Source: a virus. From it: 51,775 nucleotides of DNA. Both the position numbers and the translations under genes were made by a program. This document shows positions 26,518 to 33,603 of the stretch, piece after piece. Positions within the stretch are counted from its first letter, which is position 1. The number at the start of each line of letters is the position of its first letter. The stretch is taken from IMG/VR virus record IMGVR_UViG_3300029286_000055, positions 1-51,775 of that record; one strand, given 5' to 3'. Below the pieces are notes generated by a model, which had not been told where the DNA came from, searched no databases, and worked only from the letters and a program-made list of their open reading frames with translations.

Positions 26518-28932
26518 CTAGTTTATTATTTTTATTTGCTTGTTTAGCGAAGAATCCTCATTTAAATTAATGCCTTCCCCGTACTTTACCCCTCGAAGAC
26601 ACTTCTTTATTTTTGGTTCGTCGTTATCTGTAAGCCCTTTAAACTTCTTTGCAAAGATTCTTTCCTGGTACCCAGGAACAAGGCCCGATATCTTTTTGAA
26701 AAACTTTGATTTAGTAATCGCCTTCTCTCCCCCATCAGTTGTATTTGACTTATACGAATCGTATAAATCCCCCATTGGGATATATTCCCCATTCATTTTC
26801 TCTGTTGGAATAATATGTAGATAGTCACAAATAAATGATTTTACTGTATCATTCTCCAAAATGTAATTTGATAAGTTTTCTTCGCATTGTTTCGCTTCGG
26901 TAAACCCCCGCTGGGATACCAGCCGCTTGTACCCCCTCATCGCTCTGTTGAAAATCCCAGCTCTCTCATTTAAAAGTTTGTCTTCGATATATGGATCATA
27001 GTCGGGGTCTGCCTTAGAAAAAGTCACACTGAAATGAATAAGAGTAAGTCTTCTAAAAAACCCATGCGTTGTATCCAGGGCTTTTGGAAGCTCATTGCAA
27101 GAAAACAGGAATTTTGCCCTGTTTCGAAAGATGTAAGGCTCTTTATATGGGGCCCTAGCATGAATATCCCCCCCAGTGATTAGCATCTTAAACAGCGAAT
27201 TTTCGATCAATGCGTGGGTCGGGGTTTCCTCTGCTATGTTAAAAAGTTTTCCATCAAGCATCTGCCTACTGTATTCATTTTTAAGACAGTTGATTGTGAG
27301 GGCCGAGTAATTGTCTGAATGCACCAATGATTTCAACACATTTAGGAAAGTTGACTTACCATTAGCCCCCGCGCCTATTAAGACAGGGGCTTTTTGAACC
27401 CAACAATTATCATTTGAAAGGGCATAGCCTAAAACCTCTTCTAAAAGATTTTCAAGGGCGGGGTCATTGTCTGCAAGTTTTTTAAGCATCTTATCAAAAA
27501 CGGGAGAGACTGCCCCTGGGTCATAGTTGTATGGGAAGGTATGGCGAAACCCTGTTTCGGAATCATGGGGGTCCAAGGTAAGCTTGTCGATATCAAGGAT
27601 TCCATTTTTCATATTCAGTTTTCTTGGATCGCCTTTGAACCATTCGGGATCTTTTATCTCTGTCCTTAAGACAAGATTTTTAAACTCTGAAACCATGTTG
27701 TTATTTGCATAGGGGTCAAACTTTGTTTGTGCGTAGTGTTCAATCTCGGCGTTCGAAATCATTTTATAGTGCGTCCCCGTCCAAATATACGTCATCCGAG
27801 AGCCGCCCATGTTTTTATATTTGTAATCCCGCTCGAAAGCACGTCGTAAATCTGAGTAATTTGGAATTAGCTTTGCATCTCCATTCGCTTTATATGCAAG
27901 AGTATGAAACCCCGTGAACTCGGTTTTAATATGGTCAGGCCCTACGATTAAAATCGGAGATGTTACCTTTTCAAAATGGGCACAATTCCCGCAGCCGTTC
28001 CAAAAATTAGAAATATTTTTGCACGTCCTGGGACCCGATGCTTCCAGGGATTGCTCTAGTTTTAGCTTTGTTTCATCGAAAGAATAATTATGGTGCCCCT
28101 CTGAATATTCATGGGCAAGTTTATCTCCGTTCTCGCACCGTCCTATTATGGACAAAAGAGCATACCATTGTGGCTCATTAACTGAGCCTGGGTTTTCTTT
28201 GCACCATTTGATAAATTCGCAGCTTTTTAAAATTTCATTCGTATCAACTTTTGTATACTTCTTCATGAGCCCTTTTGAAATTTCATCCTCTTCCTTCACG
28301 ATAGGAAGCCCTGAAATAAGGGTGATATCGAATTTTATTTTCTCTATGTTTGGTTGAAGTATTGTGCAAACTACTTCAGGTTTTTTTGGTTTCCTGTTTA
28401 CTGTGAGGGGAAGCCTAAGCATGCGCCTGTGGTCAAATACCGCTGGGTCCGCGCATCCTTTAAGCCCTTCTTTTATAAGGCGGGAGTTAAGGCGGGATAA
28501 AATTGCTTTATAATGATGACGATTCTTTTTGAAGAAATCTTTATCGGTGATTTGTTTTTCAAGCCCTACTAAAAAGTGTAGACCGTTCCCAGAAAAAACA
28601 ATTCCAGTTTCCCACTTTTTTATCTTCAATTCATCAATAACAACTGCAATATATTTTTCTCTGATTGACGTATCGATTCCATCAATATCGAATGGGATAA
28701 CATCTTGTGATAAGAACTCACGCGCCCCTGCCCCATTGTTTGCGATGCAATAGTGTATATTCCATCTATCTTCTGGGGGGATTCGTTCAACATATTTCAT
28801 AGGGTTTTGTAAGATATCGAAAACGCTATCTGCAAGCCATCCTTTTTCGAAAAATGCGTGATACTTTAGCTCTTGTCCTTTTTTGTCACCTTCTTTTGGG
28901 ATGAAAGCTCTAATACCTAGAATTTGGTTCAT
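26518..28932 (-). CDS. Primase-helicase (AEP-like primase, D5 and SF3 helicase)
   Basis: This 804-residue replication protein starts at an ATG with AGGAG five bases upstream; an upstream in-frame start at 28995 would cover the promoter region and is less likely. The N-terminal third resembles an archaeo-eukaryotic primase: IPFDIDGID (residues 79-87) gives the two metal-binding aspartates, FSGNGLHFLVGL the SxGxH element and DHRRMLRLP the third motif. The C-terminal half is a D5/SF3 helicase with GAGANGKST (Walker A), FNIAEE (Walker B), LFSCNELPKALD (motif C) and FFRRLTLIHF. It should unwind and prime at the phage origin. It lies next to the candidate origin and is transcribed leftwards, away from the other early genes. 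Confidence 0.92.
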   Translation of the reverse strand: MNQILGIRAFIPKEGDKKGQELKYHAFFEKGWLADSVFDILQNPMKYVERIPPEDRWNIHYCIANNGAGAREFLSQDVIPFDIDGIDTSIREKYIAVVIDELKIKKWETGIVFSGNGLHFLVGLEKQITDKDFFKKNRHHYKAILSRLNSRLIKEGLKGCADPAVFDHRRMLRLPLTVNRKPKKPEVVCTILQPNIEKIKFDITLISGLPIVKEEDEISKGLMKKYTKVDTNEILKSCEFIKWCKENPGSVNEPQWYALLSIIGRCENGDKLAHEYSEGHHNYSFDETKLKLEQSLEASGPRTCKNISNFWNGCGNCAHFEKVTSPILIVGPDHIKTEFTGFHTLAYKANGDAKLIPNYSDLRRAFERDYKYKNMGGSRMTYIWTGTHYKMISNAEIEHYAQTKFDPYANNNMVSEFKNLVLRTEIKDPEWFKGDPRKLNMKNGILDIDKLTLDPHDSETGFRHTFPYNYDPGAVSPVFDKMLKKLADNDPALENLLEEVLGYALSNDNCWVQKAPVLIGAGANGKSTFLNVLKSLVHSDNYSALTINCLKNEYSRQMLDGKLFNIAEETPTHALIENSLFKMLITGGDIHARAPYKEPYIFRNRAKFLFSCNELPKALDTTHGFFRRLTLIHFSVTFSKADPDYDPYIEDKLLNERAGIFNRAMRGYKRLVSQRGFTEAKQCEENLSNYILENDTVKSFICDYLHIIPTEKMNGEYIPMGDLYDSYKSNTTDGGEKAITKSKFFKKISGLVPGYQERIFAKKFKGLTDNDEPKIKKCLRGVKYGEGINLNEDSSLNKQIKIIN

Positions 28933-29021
28933 ATGTACTCCTGAGATTTTTTGGGAAAATAAAAGTCGTAAGGAAGAGGATGCAATTTTTTCCATTAAGG
29001 TGTCAATATCAAAAATGAATA

Positions 29022-29068
29022 TTGTTTAACAAAATTTGCTTGACAGTTTGAACCGATTGAATTAAAAA
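29022..29068 (+). promoter_or_regulatory. Early rightward promoter with TTGTTTAACAA motif
   Basis: TTGTTTAACAA at 29022-29032 is followed after seven bases by TTGACA at 29040-29045 and, 17 bases on, TAAAAA at 29063-29068. A stretch of 25 bases starting at 29022 is identical to one at 32660. It should drive the rightward early genes from 29181. The motif lies between divergent genes and may also serve the leftward primase; a TTGACA on the minus strand at 29006-29001 lacks a clear -10 box. Confidence 0.78.
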
Positions 29069-29078
29069 TAAAATTCAC

Positions 29079-29159
29079 ATGGGGGCAGTCTTAGAAAATG
29101 CCAGCTACATTTTTCGAGATGAAGTACGCTTATTAAAATACTTCTTAACCCCCAAGTAA
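29079..29159 (+). CDS. Possible 26-residue leader peptide
   Basis: An ATG four or so bases after the predicted transcription start opens a frame MGAVLENASYIFRDEVRLLK ending YFLTPK. There is no ribosome site, so it would be leaderless. The same bases form a potential stem: TGGGGG at 29080-29085 can pair with CCCCCA at 29149-29154, enclosing GAAGTA/TACTTC. It may be a coding leader or only a structured 5' UTR. Confidence 0.3.
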   Translation: MGAVLENASYIFRDEVRLLKYFLTPK

Positions 29160-29180
29160 CTTTTAATGAAAGGATTACAA

Positions 29181-29888
29181 ATGAAAAGATACACTGAGTA
29201 CACTATTAATGAGTTAGCTAATCTTAATGAAAAAGAAACAGAAGATTTAATATCTTTAGAATGTTTGCATGAGGGTGTTAAAATCCCGATCAAACCAATC
29301 GAACCAATTAAACCTATCTTGGAACCCCGCGACGAATGCTATTCAATTCGAGAATGCACCATTCTTATGAAAGACAAAGAAGCGATTGAAGAAATATCAA
29401 GTGTGCTTCAAAAGCACCAAGATAAATTCTTATTGTCTGATTATCGTTGGCGAGGTGGGTGGGGGAGTGATCATAGATATTTAAAAAATAAAGAAGCAAA
29501 TGATTTTTCAGTAAGTAAAACCAAATTTTTTGTTGAGGGCGATATTGATAAAAACGGGAGTGTATTGGATGAGTACAACAGACTTAAAACAGAGTATGAC
29601 AAATTTAAAAAAGAATATGATATAGAGCTTACTGCGTATAGTGAGATATCTAGCAAAGTTAAAGCAAAAATTGAAGAGGCTTGCCGCCATGTGTATCTAG
29701 TTGATTCTTATGCAAAGCAATTTAAAAACTACATGCGCCTTTCTGATCATGATTTGGATACAGCTAAAAAGTTTTTCCTTCAGGCAAATGGGCACACGAA
29801 AGACATGATAGAAGAGATTATTGAGAAATCAACGCAAGAGTTTAAAACTGAAATAAAAGTGTGTGGTGATGAGGATAACAATGATTGA
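29181..29888 (+). CDS. First rightward early protein, unknown function
   Basis: This 235-residue protein starts at 29181 (MKRYTEYTINELANLNEKE), where AAAGGA lies six bases upstream; an ATG five codons earlier is less likely because it contains that site. It is charged, with a proline segment (IPIKPIEPIKPILEPRDE) and a coiled-coil region (YNRLKTEYDKFKKEYDIELT). It resembles phage early proteins without known role. Its position first behind the strongest early promoter suggests high early expression, as with host-takeover proteins. Confidence 0.7.
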   Translation: MKRYTEYTINELANLNEKETEDLISLECLHEGVKIPIKPIEPIKPILEPRDECYSIRECTILMKDKEAIEEISSVLQKHQDKFLLSDYRWRGGWGSDHRYLKNKEANDFSVSKTKFFVEGDIDKNGSVLDEYNRLKTEYDKFKKEYDIELTAYSEISSKVKAKIEEACRHVYLVDSYAKQFKNYMRLSDHDLDTAKKFFLQANGHTKDMIEEIIEKSTQEFKTEIKVCGDEDNND

Positions 29889-30087
29889 ACTAGCCAAAAA
29901 ACCTGGGACCCTAGTAGCGATTGAATCAGTTTCTAATGGGTTTATTGTGAAGATTGAAAGAGAGCTTAACCTTAATTCTACTAGAGACGGGCGAACTTAT
30001 ATCTGCAAAAATTTTATGGAAGCTGTTTCAATAGCGGGGCAAATATTTGGATGCGTGAAAGAAGGGGAAGCGATAATTTTTAGTTAG
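29881..30087 (+). CDS. Small early protein of unknown function
   Basis: This 68-residue protein starts at the ATG at 29881 (MIELAKKPGTLVAIESVSNG), which overlaps the preceding stop and has GAGG upstream; a GTG at 29863 is less likely. It reads as a small alpha/beta protein with no motif I recognise. It belongs to the first early transcript. Confidence 0.6.
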   Translation: MIELAKKPGTLVAIESVSNGFIVKIERELNLNSTRDGRTYICKNFMEAVSIAGQIFGCVKEGEAIIFS

Positions 30088-30099
30088 GGGGAAATATTT

Positions 30100-30426
30100 A
30101 TGATGCAGTGTTTATGCAATTCATGTGGGAAAGTAATTACTGACCTGGAATTCAGCGAAAGAACTGTTGAAATACTTACGACAGGAAAACTTCACGAACG
30201 AGGCGAAAACGAGAGGCTAGATTTTTGCGTATCATGCCAAACGAAGATAAAGAATTTTTCGGACAATGGGCTGTTACTTAACGGGATATGCAAAACTATT
30301 AGAACATGGCACAAGCTTGCACATGAAGATGAGATGGATTGCGATCAATTAACCGTTTTGGAAAACTCAACACTAGAAAAAGTTAAGGAACAAGTAAATG
30401 CCAGAACAAAAACTAACGTTGATTGA
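30100..30426 (+). CDS. Small protein with paired CxxC motifs
   Basis: This 108-residue protein has a treble of zinc-binding pattern: CNSCGK at residues 6-11 and FCVSCQTK at about 43-50, typical of a four-cysteine zinc ribbon. The rest is helical and charged. GGGGGA lies before the start. The last 29 bases overlap the next gene. A DNA- or protein-binding role is likely but unspecified. Confidence 0.65.
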   Translation: MMQCLCNSCGKVITDLEFSERTVEILTTGKLHERGENERLDFCVSCQTKIKNFSDNGLLLNGICKTIRTWHKLAHEDEMDCDQLTVLENSTLEKVKEQVNARTKTNVD

Positions 30427-30748
30427 TCTTACCGACAAAGAAGTAAACTTACTTAAAGTTACTTTATCAACTGCGCTTGAAAGGTTTTACAATAGTAAAA
30501 CTGCTAGCGAGCCAGCGGGGATAATAGAGGGTATTGTGAGTAGGCTTACAGGAAAGCCCTCTAAGAAGACTTCGAAAGTAGAGGCTAAGTCTAGCAATGA
30601 TGTTCTAAAATTTTTGGAAGTAGAAAACACCCGCCTTCGCACTCTTTTGAACACCCTGCCCGATAGTGCCCACGTTGTTAAACAAGTTGTGGGTGGGTCA
30701 TTTGATGCCTACAGTAGGGTTAAAAAATTTATCAATGGGGAATTATGA
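30398..30748 (+). CDS. Early protein of unknown function with coiled-coil region
   Basis: This 116-residue protein begins MPEQKLTLIDLTDKEVNLLK and has a central helix, a basic linker (GKPSKKTSKVEAKSS) and a heptad-like segment (VLKFLEVENTRLRTLLNTLP). It overlaps both neighbours, consistent with a coupled early operon. No family is recognised. Confidence 0.65.
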   Translation: MPEQKLTLIDLTDKEVNLLKVTLSTALERFYNSKTASEPAGIIEGIVSRLTGKPSKKTSKVEAKSSNDVLKFLEVENTRLRTLLNTLPDSAHVVKQVVGGSFDAYSRVKKFINGEL

Positions 30749-30960
30749 AAATCCTTTTTCTAATTTTTATTTTGTTCTCGATCGACTCCCCCGCTGGGGT
30801 TTTGCCCGCGAAGTTTCCAGTGGGGATTGATCTTAAATGCTCATCAGTAGAGTATATAAAGCCACGTGGGAGAGTTTTGCGGTGTATAGATGATAAATCA
30901 GTTTGCTACGTTGACACTCTTATGAATGAATTTTTATGCCATCCAAAGGGGGATTTATGA
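30745..30960 (+). CDS. Small exported cysteine-containing protein
   Basis: This 71-residue protein has a likely Sec signal peptide (MKILFLIFILFSIDSPAGVL) and a mature part with four cysteines (KCSSVEY, LRCIDD, SVCYVD, FLCHP), which could form two disulfides in the periplasm. It overlaps the upstream stop by four bases. Early export suggests an effect on the envelope, such as superinfection exclusion; this is inference. Confidence 0.65.
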   Translation: MKILFLIFILFSIDSPAGVLPAKFPVGIDLKCSSVEYIKPRGRVLRCIDDKSVCYVDTLMNEFLCHPKGDL

Positions 30961-31069
30961 ATAGTGATACTGGACAAATAAAAGATTTCAAAGACATTAC
31001 AAAATTGGATTAACTTAGGCGAGCAAATAGCGGCATATAATGAGTATGAACAAGAGAAGGGGGCATAAT
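30957..31069 (+). pseudogene. Tiny reading frame apparently split by a frameshift
   Basis: An ATG overlapping the previous stop (ATGA) reads MNSDTGQIKDFKDITKLD and stops at 31013. The +1 frame is then open from the middle of this stretch, giving NWINLGEQIAAYNEYEQEKG, and stops with TAATG at the start of the methyltransferase. The two halves together fill the gap and show coupling at both ends. A small gene broken by a one-base change, or a real frameshift site, would explain this. Confidence 0.35.
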
Positions 31070-31937
31070 GCTATATGGCTTGGATATATTTAGCGGAATC
31101 GGTGGAATTACACTCGCACTTAAAGATTGGGTTAGACCAATCGCCTATTGTGAAAATGATCCCTATTGCCAAGGGGTCTTACTCTCAAGAATGCAAAGCC
31201 ATGAGCTTCCAATTGCCCCCATATGGGATGACATTAAAACACTCTCAGGAAAGTATTTACCCAAAGTTGACATTATTTATGGGGGATTCCCATGCCAGGA
31301 CATTAGCGTTGCTGGAAATGGAAAAGGCTTGGAAGGAAAGCGAAGCTGTTTATTTTTTGAAATTATGCGCCTGGCCGAAGAAATCAAGTCGAAGTTCGTA
31401 TTCCTTGAGAATGTGCCAGCAATCAGAACAAGAGGTTTGGGAGTTATTCTCAAAGAATTTACCAAAGCAGGGTATGATTGTAGATATGGTTTTTTATCCG
31501 CTTATGACGTGGGAGCTCCGCATAAAAGAGAAAGATGGTTTTTGTTGGCCTACACCCGTAGCAAGCGACGACAACAAGAGTCCAGAAGCACACATGAGAA
31601 TGAAAGCACGAATGAAGGGCGGGGCGAGAAAAAAGCCAACATCCCTACAAGTTGTTGTAAAAGGAATAGAGAGGGGAATGTGGCCCACCCCAACAAGCTC
31701 ACTTTACACTTGGCAGGATTTGATTCAAAGTTCCGGAAACTCAGAAACACGCCAAAAGTACAGCAAAATTTCCCCCCGTGGGGCCTTGAACCCGAGGTGG
31801 GTAGAGTGGCTGATGGGGTACCCCTTAGAGTGGGCCAGCTTAAACACCTTGGGAATGCTGTGGTACCGCAACAAGCAAAAGAAGCATTTAGAAGGTTAGT
31901 GGGATTAACTAGTGAGGTAACCAATGGAAAAAAATGA
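31068..31937 (+). CDS. DNA (cytosine-5) methyltransferase
   Basis: This 289-residue enzyme carries the C5-methyltransferase motifs in order: motif I DIFSGIGG near the N terminus, motif IV GGFPCQDIS with the catalytic cysteine, motif VI ENVP, motif VIII KRERWF and motif X HLGNAVVPQ. The region between motif VIII and motif X is short and basic (TRSKRRQQESRSTHENESTN), so the target recognition domain is poorly defined. It would methylate phage DNA, probably against host restriction. No cognate restriction gene is visible. An alternative frame is open over almost the whole gene (see the next entry). Confidence 0.92.
   Translation: MLYGLDIFSGIGGITLALKDWVRPIAYCENDPYCQGVLLSRMQSHELPIAPIWDDIKTLSGKYLPKVDIIYGGFPCQDISVAGNGKGLEGKRSCLFFEIMRLAEEIKSKFVFLENVPAIRTRGLGVILKEFTKAGYDCRYGFLSAYDVGAPHKRERWFLLAYTRSKRRQQESRSTHENESTNEGRGEKKANIPTSCCKRNREGNVAHPNKLTLHLAGFDSKFRKLRNTPKVQQNFPPWGLEPEVGRVADGVPLRVGQLKHLGNAVVPQQAKEAFRRLVGLTSEVTNGKK
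31075..31899 (+). CDS. Overlapping +1 frame with phage methyltransferase-associated motifs
   Basis: This 274-codon frame starts seven bases after the methyltransferase ATG and lies almost wholly inside it. Its C-terminal half reads LPKQGMIVDMVFYPL, DGFCWPTPVASDDN, GMWPTPTSSLYTWQDL and GALNPRWVEWLMGYPLEW. From memory, WPTP(T)xSD repeats and LNPxWVEWLMGxP are recurrent in phage-encoded methyltransferase-associated proteins. The same bases encode EPEVGRVADGVPLRV and HLGNAVVPQ of the canonical frame. It may be a true overlapping gene, a frameshift product or a relic. Translation is not shown. Confidence 0.4.
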   Translation: MAWIYLAESVELHSHLKIGLDQSPIVKMIPIAKGSYSQECKAMSFQLPPYGMTLKHSQESIYPKLTLFMGDSHARTLALLEMEKAWKESEAVYFLKLCAWPKKSSRSSYSLRMCQQSEQEVWELFSKNLPKQGMIVDMVFYPLMTWELRIKEKDGFCWPTPVASDDNKSPEAHMRMKARMKGGARKKPTSLQVVVKGIERGMWPTPTSSLYTWQDLIQSSGNSETRQKYSKISPRGALNPRWVEWLMGYPLEWASLNTLGMLWYRNKQKKHLEG

Positions 31938-32259
31938 AGTTCTACGGATAAGGCAAGAGATAAAAGATAGGTTTAGTAAAGCAAAGGAAGACTACAAAAA
32001 GGCCCTAGCTGAAAATGACTATCAGCTCTCTATATTTAACGACGCCGAGAATATTGCAGAGGGTGAGATAATAGAAAGAGAAGAGCTAGAGCGAGAAATT
32101 GAAGGCGAGGAAATTATATACGAACAAAGAACACATGGCGAATATATCAGAGAAGAGGAAGAGATTGAAGACGAGGAAAACGAGCCTGAAGAGCTAGACC
32201 TTGAAGGAAGCGAAGACATTGAAGAGGATGACTGCGATGAAGAAGACTACTTTAAATAG
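31924..32259 (+). CDS. Very acidic early protein
   Basis: This 111-residue protein is dominated by glutamate and aspartate, especially from residue 45 on (EELEREIEGEEI, REEEEIEDEENEPEELDLEG, EEDDCDEEDYFK). The first 40 residues form a charged helix. Its start overlaps the end of the methyltransferase. Phage proteins this acidic can mimic DNA and block nucleases or repressors; that idea is inferred from composition and from its place beside a modification enzyme. Confidence 0.65.
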   Translation: MEKNEVLRIRQEIKDRFSKAKEDYKKALAENDYQLSIFNDAENIAEGEIIEREELEREIEGEEIIYEQRTHGEYIREEEEIEDEENEPEELDLEGSEDIEEDDCDEEDYFK

Positions 32260-32434
32260 CGATTACACAACCCTTCCTATCCCGATCCCAAGATCATGGA
32301 AAAGAACCGTTAAAGAGTTTTTCCAAGCCTTTGGACTACTCTTTTTATTCCTGGGGTTTTTCCTTGGGGGGATAATTTTGATAAAAATAGGGGTATGTTA
32401 CCTCGATAAAACAAAGGTTTGTAAACTATGGTAA
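32237..32434 (+). CDS. Small single-pass membrane protein
   Basis: The preferred start at 32237 (MKKTTLNSDYTTLPIPIPRS) has GAGG eight bases upstream; an earlier ATG at 32201 is possible. The 65-residue product has one strong membrane segment (FFQAFGLLFLFLGFFLGGII) and a short tail with two cysteines. It overlaps both neighbours. Function is unknown. Confidence 0.6.
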   Translation: MKKTTLNSDYTTLPIPIPRSWKRTVKEFFQAFGLLFLFLGFFLGGIILIKIGVCYLDKTKVCKLW

Positions 32435-32637
32435 AGCTTTTAACAATTCAATGTCAGGATGAATCAAAGGAAGTTGACCGCATCTTAAACCGCTTCAAAG
32501 AGATTAACGCTTGCCCCCAATGCCAGCGGTATATTTTACTTAGGGCTCTTCGAGAGACTTTGAAAGATGTACCAGAGATGAAAGTGTTTGTAAGTATTTT
32601 GCATGATTTAGAACAAGCCCTCGTTAACCTAGCGTAA
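32428..32637 (+). CDS. Small protein with a CPQC motif
   Basis: This 69-residue helical protein begins MVKLLTIQCQDESKEVDRIL and contains NACPQCQRYILLRALRETLK. A single CxxC pair could bind metal as a dimer or be redox active. It is the last gene before the second copy of the early promoter. No family is recognised. Confidence 0.6.
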   Translation: MVKLLTIQCQDESKEVDRILNRFKEINACPQCQRYILLRALRETLKDVPEMKVFVSILHDLEQALVNLA

Positions 32638-32659
32638 CCACTAAATAATAAAATTAATT

Positions 32660-32706
32660 TTGTTTAACAAAATTTGCTTGACAGGGCGAATGCAGTTTGT
32701 TATACC
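32660..32706 (+). promoter_or_regulatory. Second copy of the early promoter with TTGTTTAACAA motif
   Basis: TTGTTTAACAA at 32660-32670, seven identical bases, TTGACA at 32678-32683, a 17-base spacer and TATACC at 32701-32706 make a near-consensus sigma-70 promoter. The first 25 bases are identical to those at 29022, which points to a shared regulator. It drives a single small gene that ends in a terminator. Confidence 0.85.
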
Positions 32707-32758
32707 TAGTTTCAGTCGATTGACGACTAAGAAACAAGAATCAAGGAAAGGCAATCAA

Positions 32759-32962
32759 ATGAAACAAGACCTCTGCAAAAAGTACCTCGAAGCCCACAAC
32801 AATCTAGTTATAAAATCAACAGAAGTTAAAAAAGAAGTTACACTTTTTACAATTAGTTGCTCTTCGTTTGTGTGGAGAAAATTAAGGGCAGATGGAATTT
32901 ACTTTGTTAGTCATGGTGATGGATTTAACCCATATGTATATACTGTGCAATGTGCTAACTAA
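32759..32962 (+). CDS. 67-residue protein in its own promoter-terminator cassette
   Basis: The start at 32759 has AAGGAAAGG upstream; an ATG at 32660 falls within the promoter and is rejected. The product begins MKQDLCKKYLEAHNNLVIKS and ends GDGFNPYVYTVQCAN. It contains a mix of helix and strands, three cysteines and no membrane segment. It is the only gene between a strong promoter and a strong terminator, so it is probably made in large amounts early. Function is unknown; host-takeover or anti-defence proteins are often encoded this way. Confidence 0.7.
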   Translation: MKQDLCKKYLEAHNNLVIKSTEVKKEVTLFTISCSSFVWRKLRADGIYFVSHGDGFNPYVYTVQCAN

Positions 32963-32971
32963 TAACACCCT

Positions 32972-32992
32972 GGGGCCCCAGGCCCCTTTTTT
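32972..32992 (+). terminator. Rho-independent terminator of the 67-residue gene
   Basis: GGGGCC at 32972-32977 and GGCCCC at 32981-32986 form a stem around CCA and are followed by six T residues (32987-32992). This is a textbook terminator on the plus strand, ten bases after the stop codon. Confidence 0.9.
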
Positions 32993-33004
32993 GGAGATAC
33001 TTAC

Positions 33005-33229
33005 ATGAGATACGCAATGGGATATAAAGTGAAAGTCGAAGTAAAAGGAACCAATGAACCAGTATTCAAAAAATATTTTGAGTGTTACTTTCCTGATGAC
33101 AATACGATAGGAATACCTTGCAGCAAGTTTCAATCATTTTTGAAAGCAGCTAGAAAACTTGTTGAGAATGGGTGTGAGTTTAAATGCGAAATTATCGGGG
33201 CGCATCCAATGAGCGGCGTTAAGTTATGA
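33005..33229 (+). CDS. Small early protein of unknown function
   Basis: This 74-residue alpha/beta protein begins MRYAMGYKVKVEVKGTNEPV and has FECYFPDDNTIGIPCSKFQS. The ribosome site GGAGA lies ahead of the ATG. It starts a run of coupled genes leading to the SNF2 helicase. No family is recognised. Confidence 0.6.
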   Translation: MRYAMGYKVKVEVKGTNEPVFKKYFECYFPDDNTIGIPCSKFQSFLKAARKLVENGCEFKCEIIGAHPMSGVKL

Positions 33230-33339
33230 GAACCAGCGAGCAAATACTAAGATGCGTTAGTATCTTATTGGCTTCAAAAGAAAATGACCTTTTGTTATCA
33301 GAGAAATTAAAGTTTATCGAGGGCGGGTCCAATAAATGA
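33226..33339 (+). CDS. 37-residue protein coupled to both neighbours
   Basis: This short frame reads MRTSEQILRCVSILLASKEN followed by DLLLSEKLKFIEGGSNK. Both ends use ATGA overlaps, with the preceding stop and with the next start. The double coupling and the fact that it fills the gap exactly support it as a real gene. It is helical. Function is unknown. Confidence 0.6.
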   Translation: MRTSEQILRCVSILLASKENDLLLSEKLKFIEGGSNK

Positions 33340-33602
33340 AGCAAATATTTGTAGCTAATGGGTGTAAATTTGGAAAAGAAACAATCCGAAATAAATATAT
33401 TCTTGATTGGATTACAAAGCTCATTTTCGCTGAATACTTCGGAGAAACAAAAGAAGATAGAGCCTTCCTAAGAACCATGCAAGAAAGGCTAGAGATTGTA
33501 GGGAACAAGATAAAACTAACCGATGCGGAAAAGGTAAAGCTTGCACGTTGCATAGCGACGTACAGCGATTTTAACGATACAAAAATAGCGAGGACATTTT
33601 AA
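33336..33602 (+). CDS. Small early protein before the SNF2 helicase
   Basis: This 88-residue protein begins MKQIFVANGCKFGKETIRNK and contains AEKVKLARCIATYSDFNDTK. It is mainly helical and basic at the ends. It overlaps the 37-residue gene by four bases and ends one base before the helicase start. Context links it to DNA metabolism but no family is recognised. Confidence 0.62.
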   Translation: MKQIFVANGCKFGKETIRNKYILDWITKLIFAEYFGETKEDRAFLRTMQERLEIVGNKIKLTDAEKVKLARCIATYSDFNDTKIARTF

Positions 33603-33603
33603 A

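Noticed and set aside
28933-28995. Upstream start of the primase-helicase at 28995
   Set aside because: The ATG at 28932 has AGGAG at ideal spacing, and the added 21 residues do not resemble primase sequence.
31550-31924. 124-codon minus-strand frame opposite the methyltransferase
   Set aside because: It runs against the early operon, has no promoter or ribosome site and no known motif, in contrast to the +1 plus-strand frame.
32660-32758. Extended N terminus of the 67-residue protein from ATG 32660
   Set aside because: That start lies inside the promoter and upstream of the transcription start; the ATG at 32759 has a strong ribosome site.
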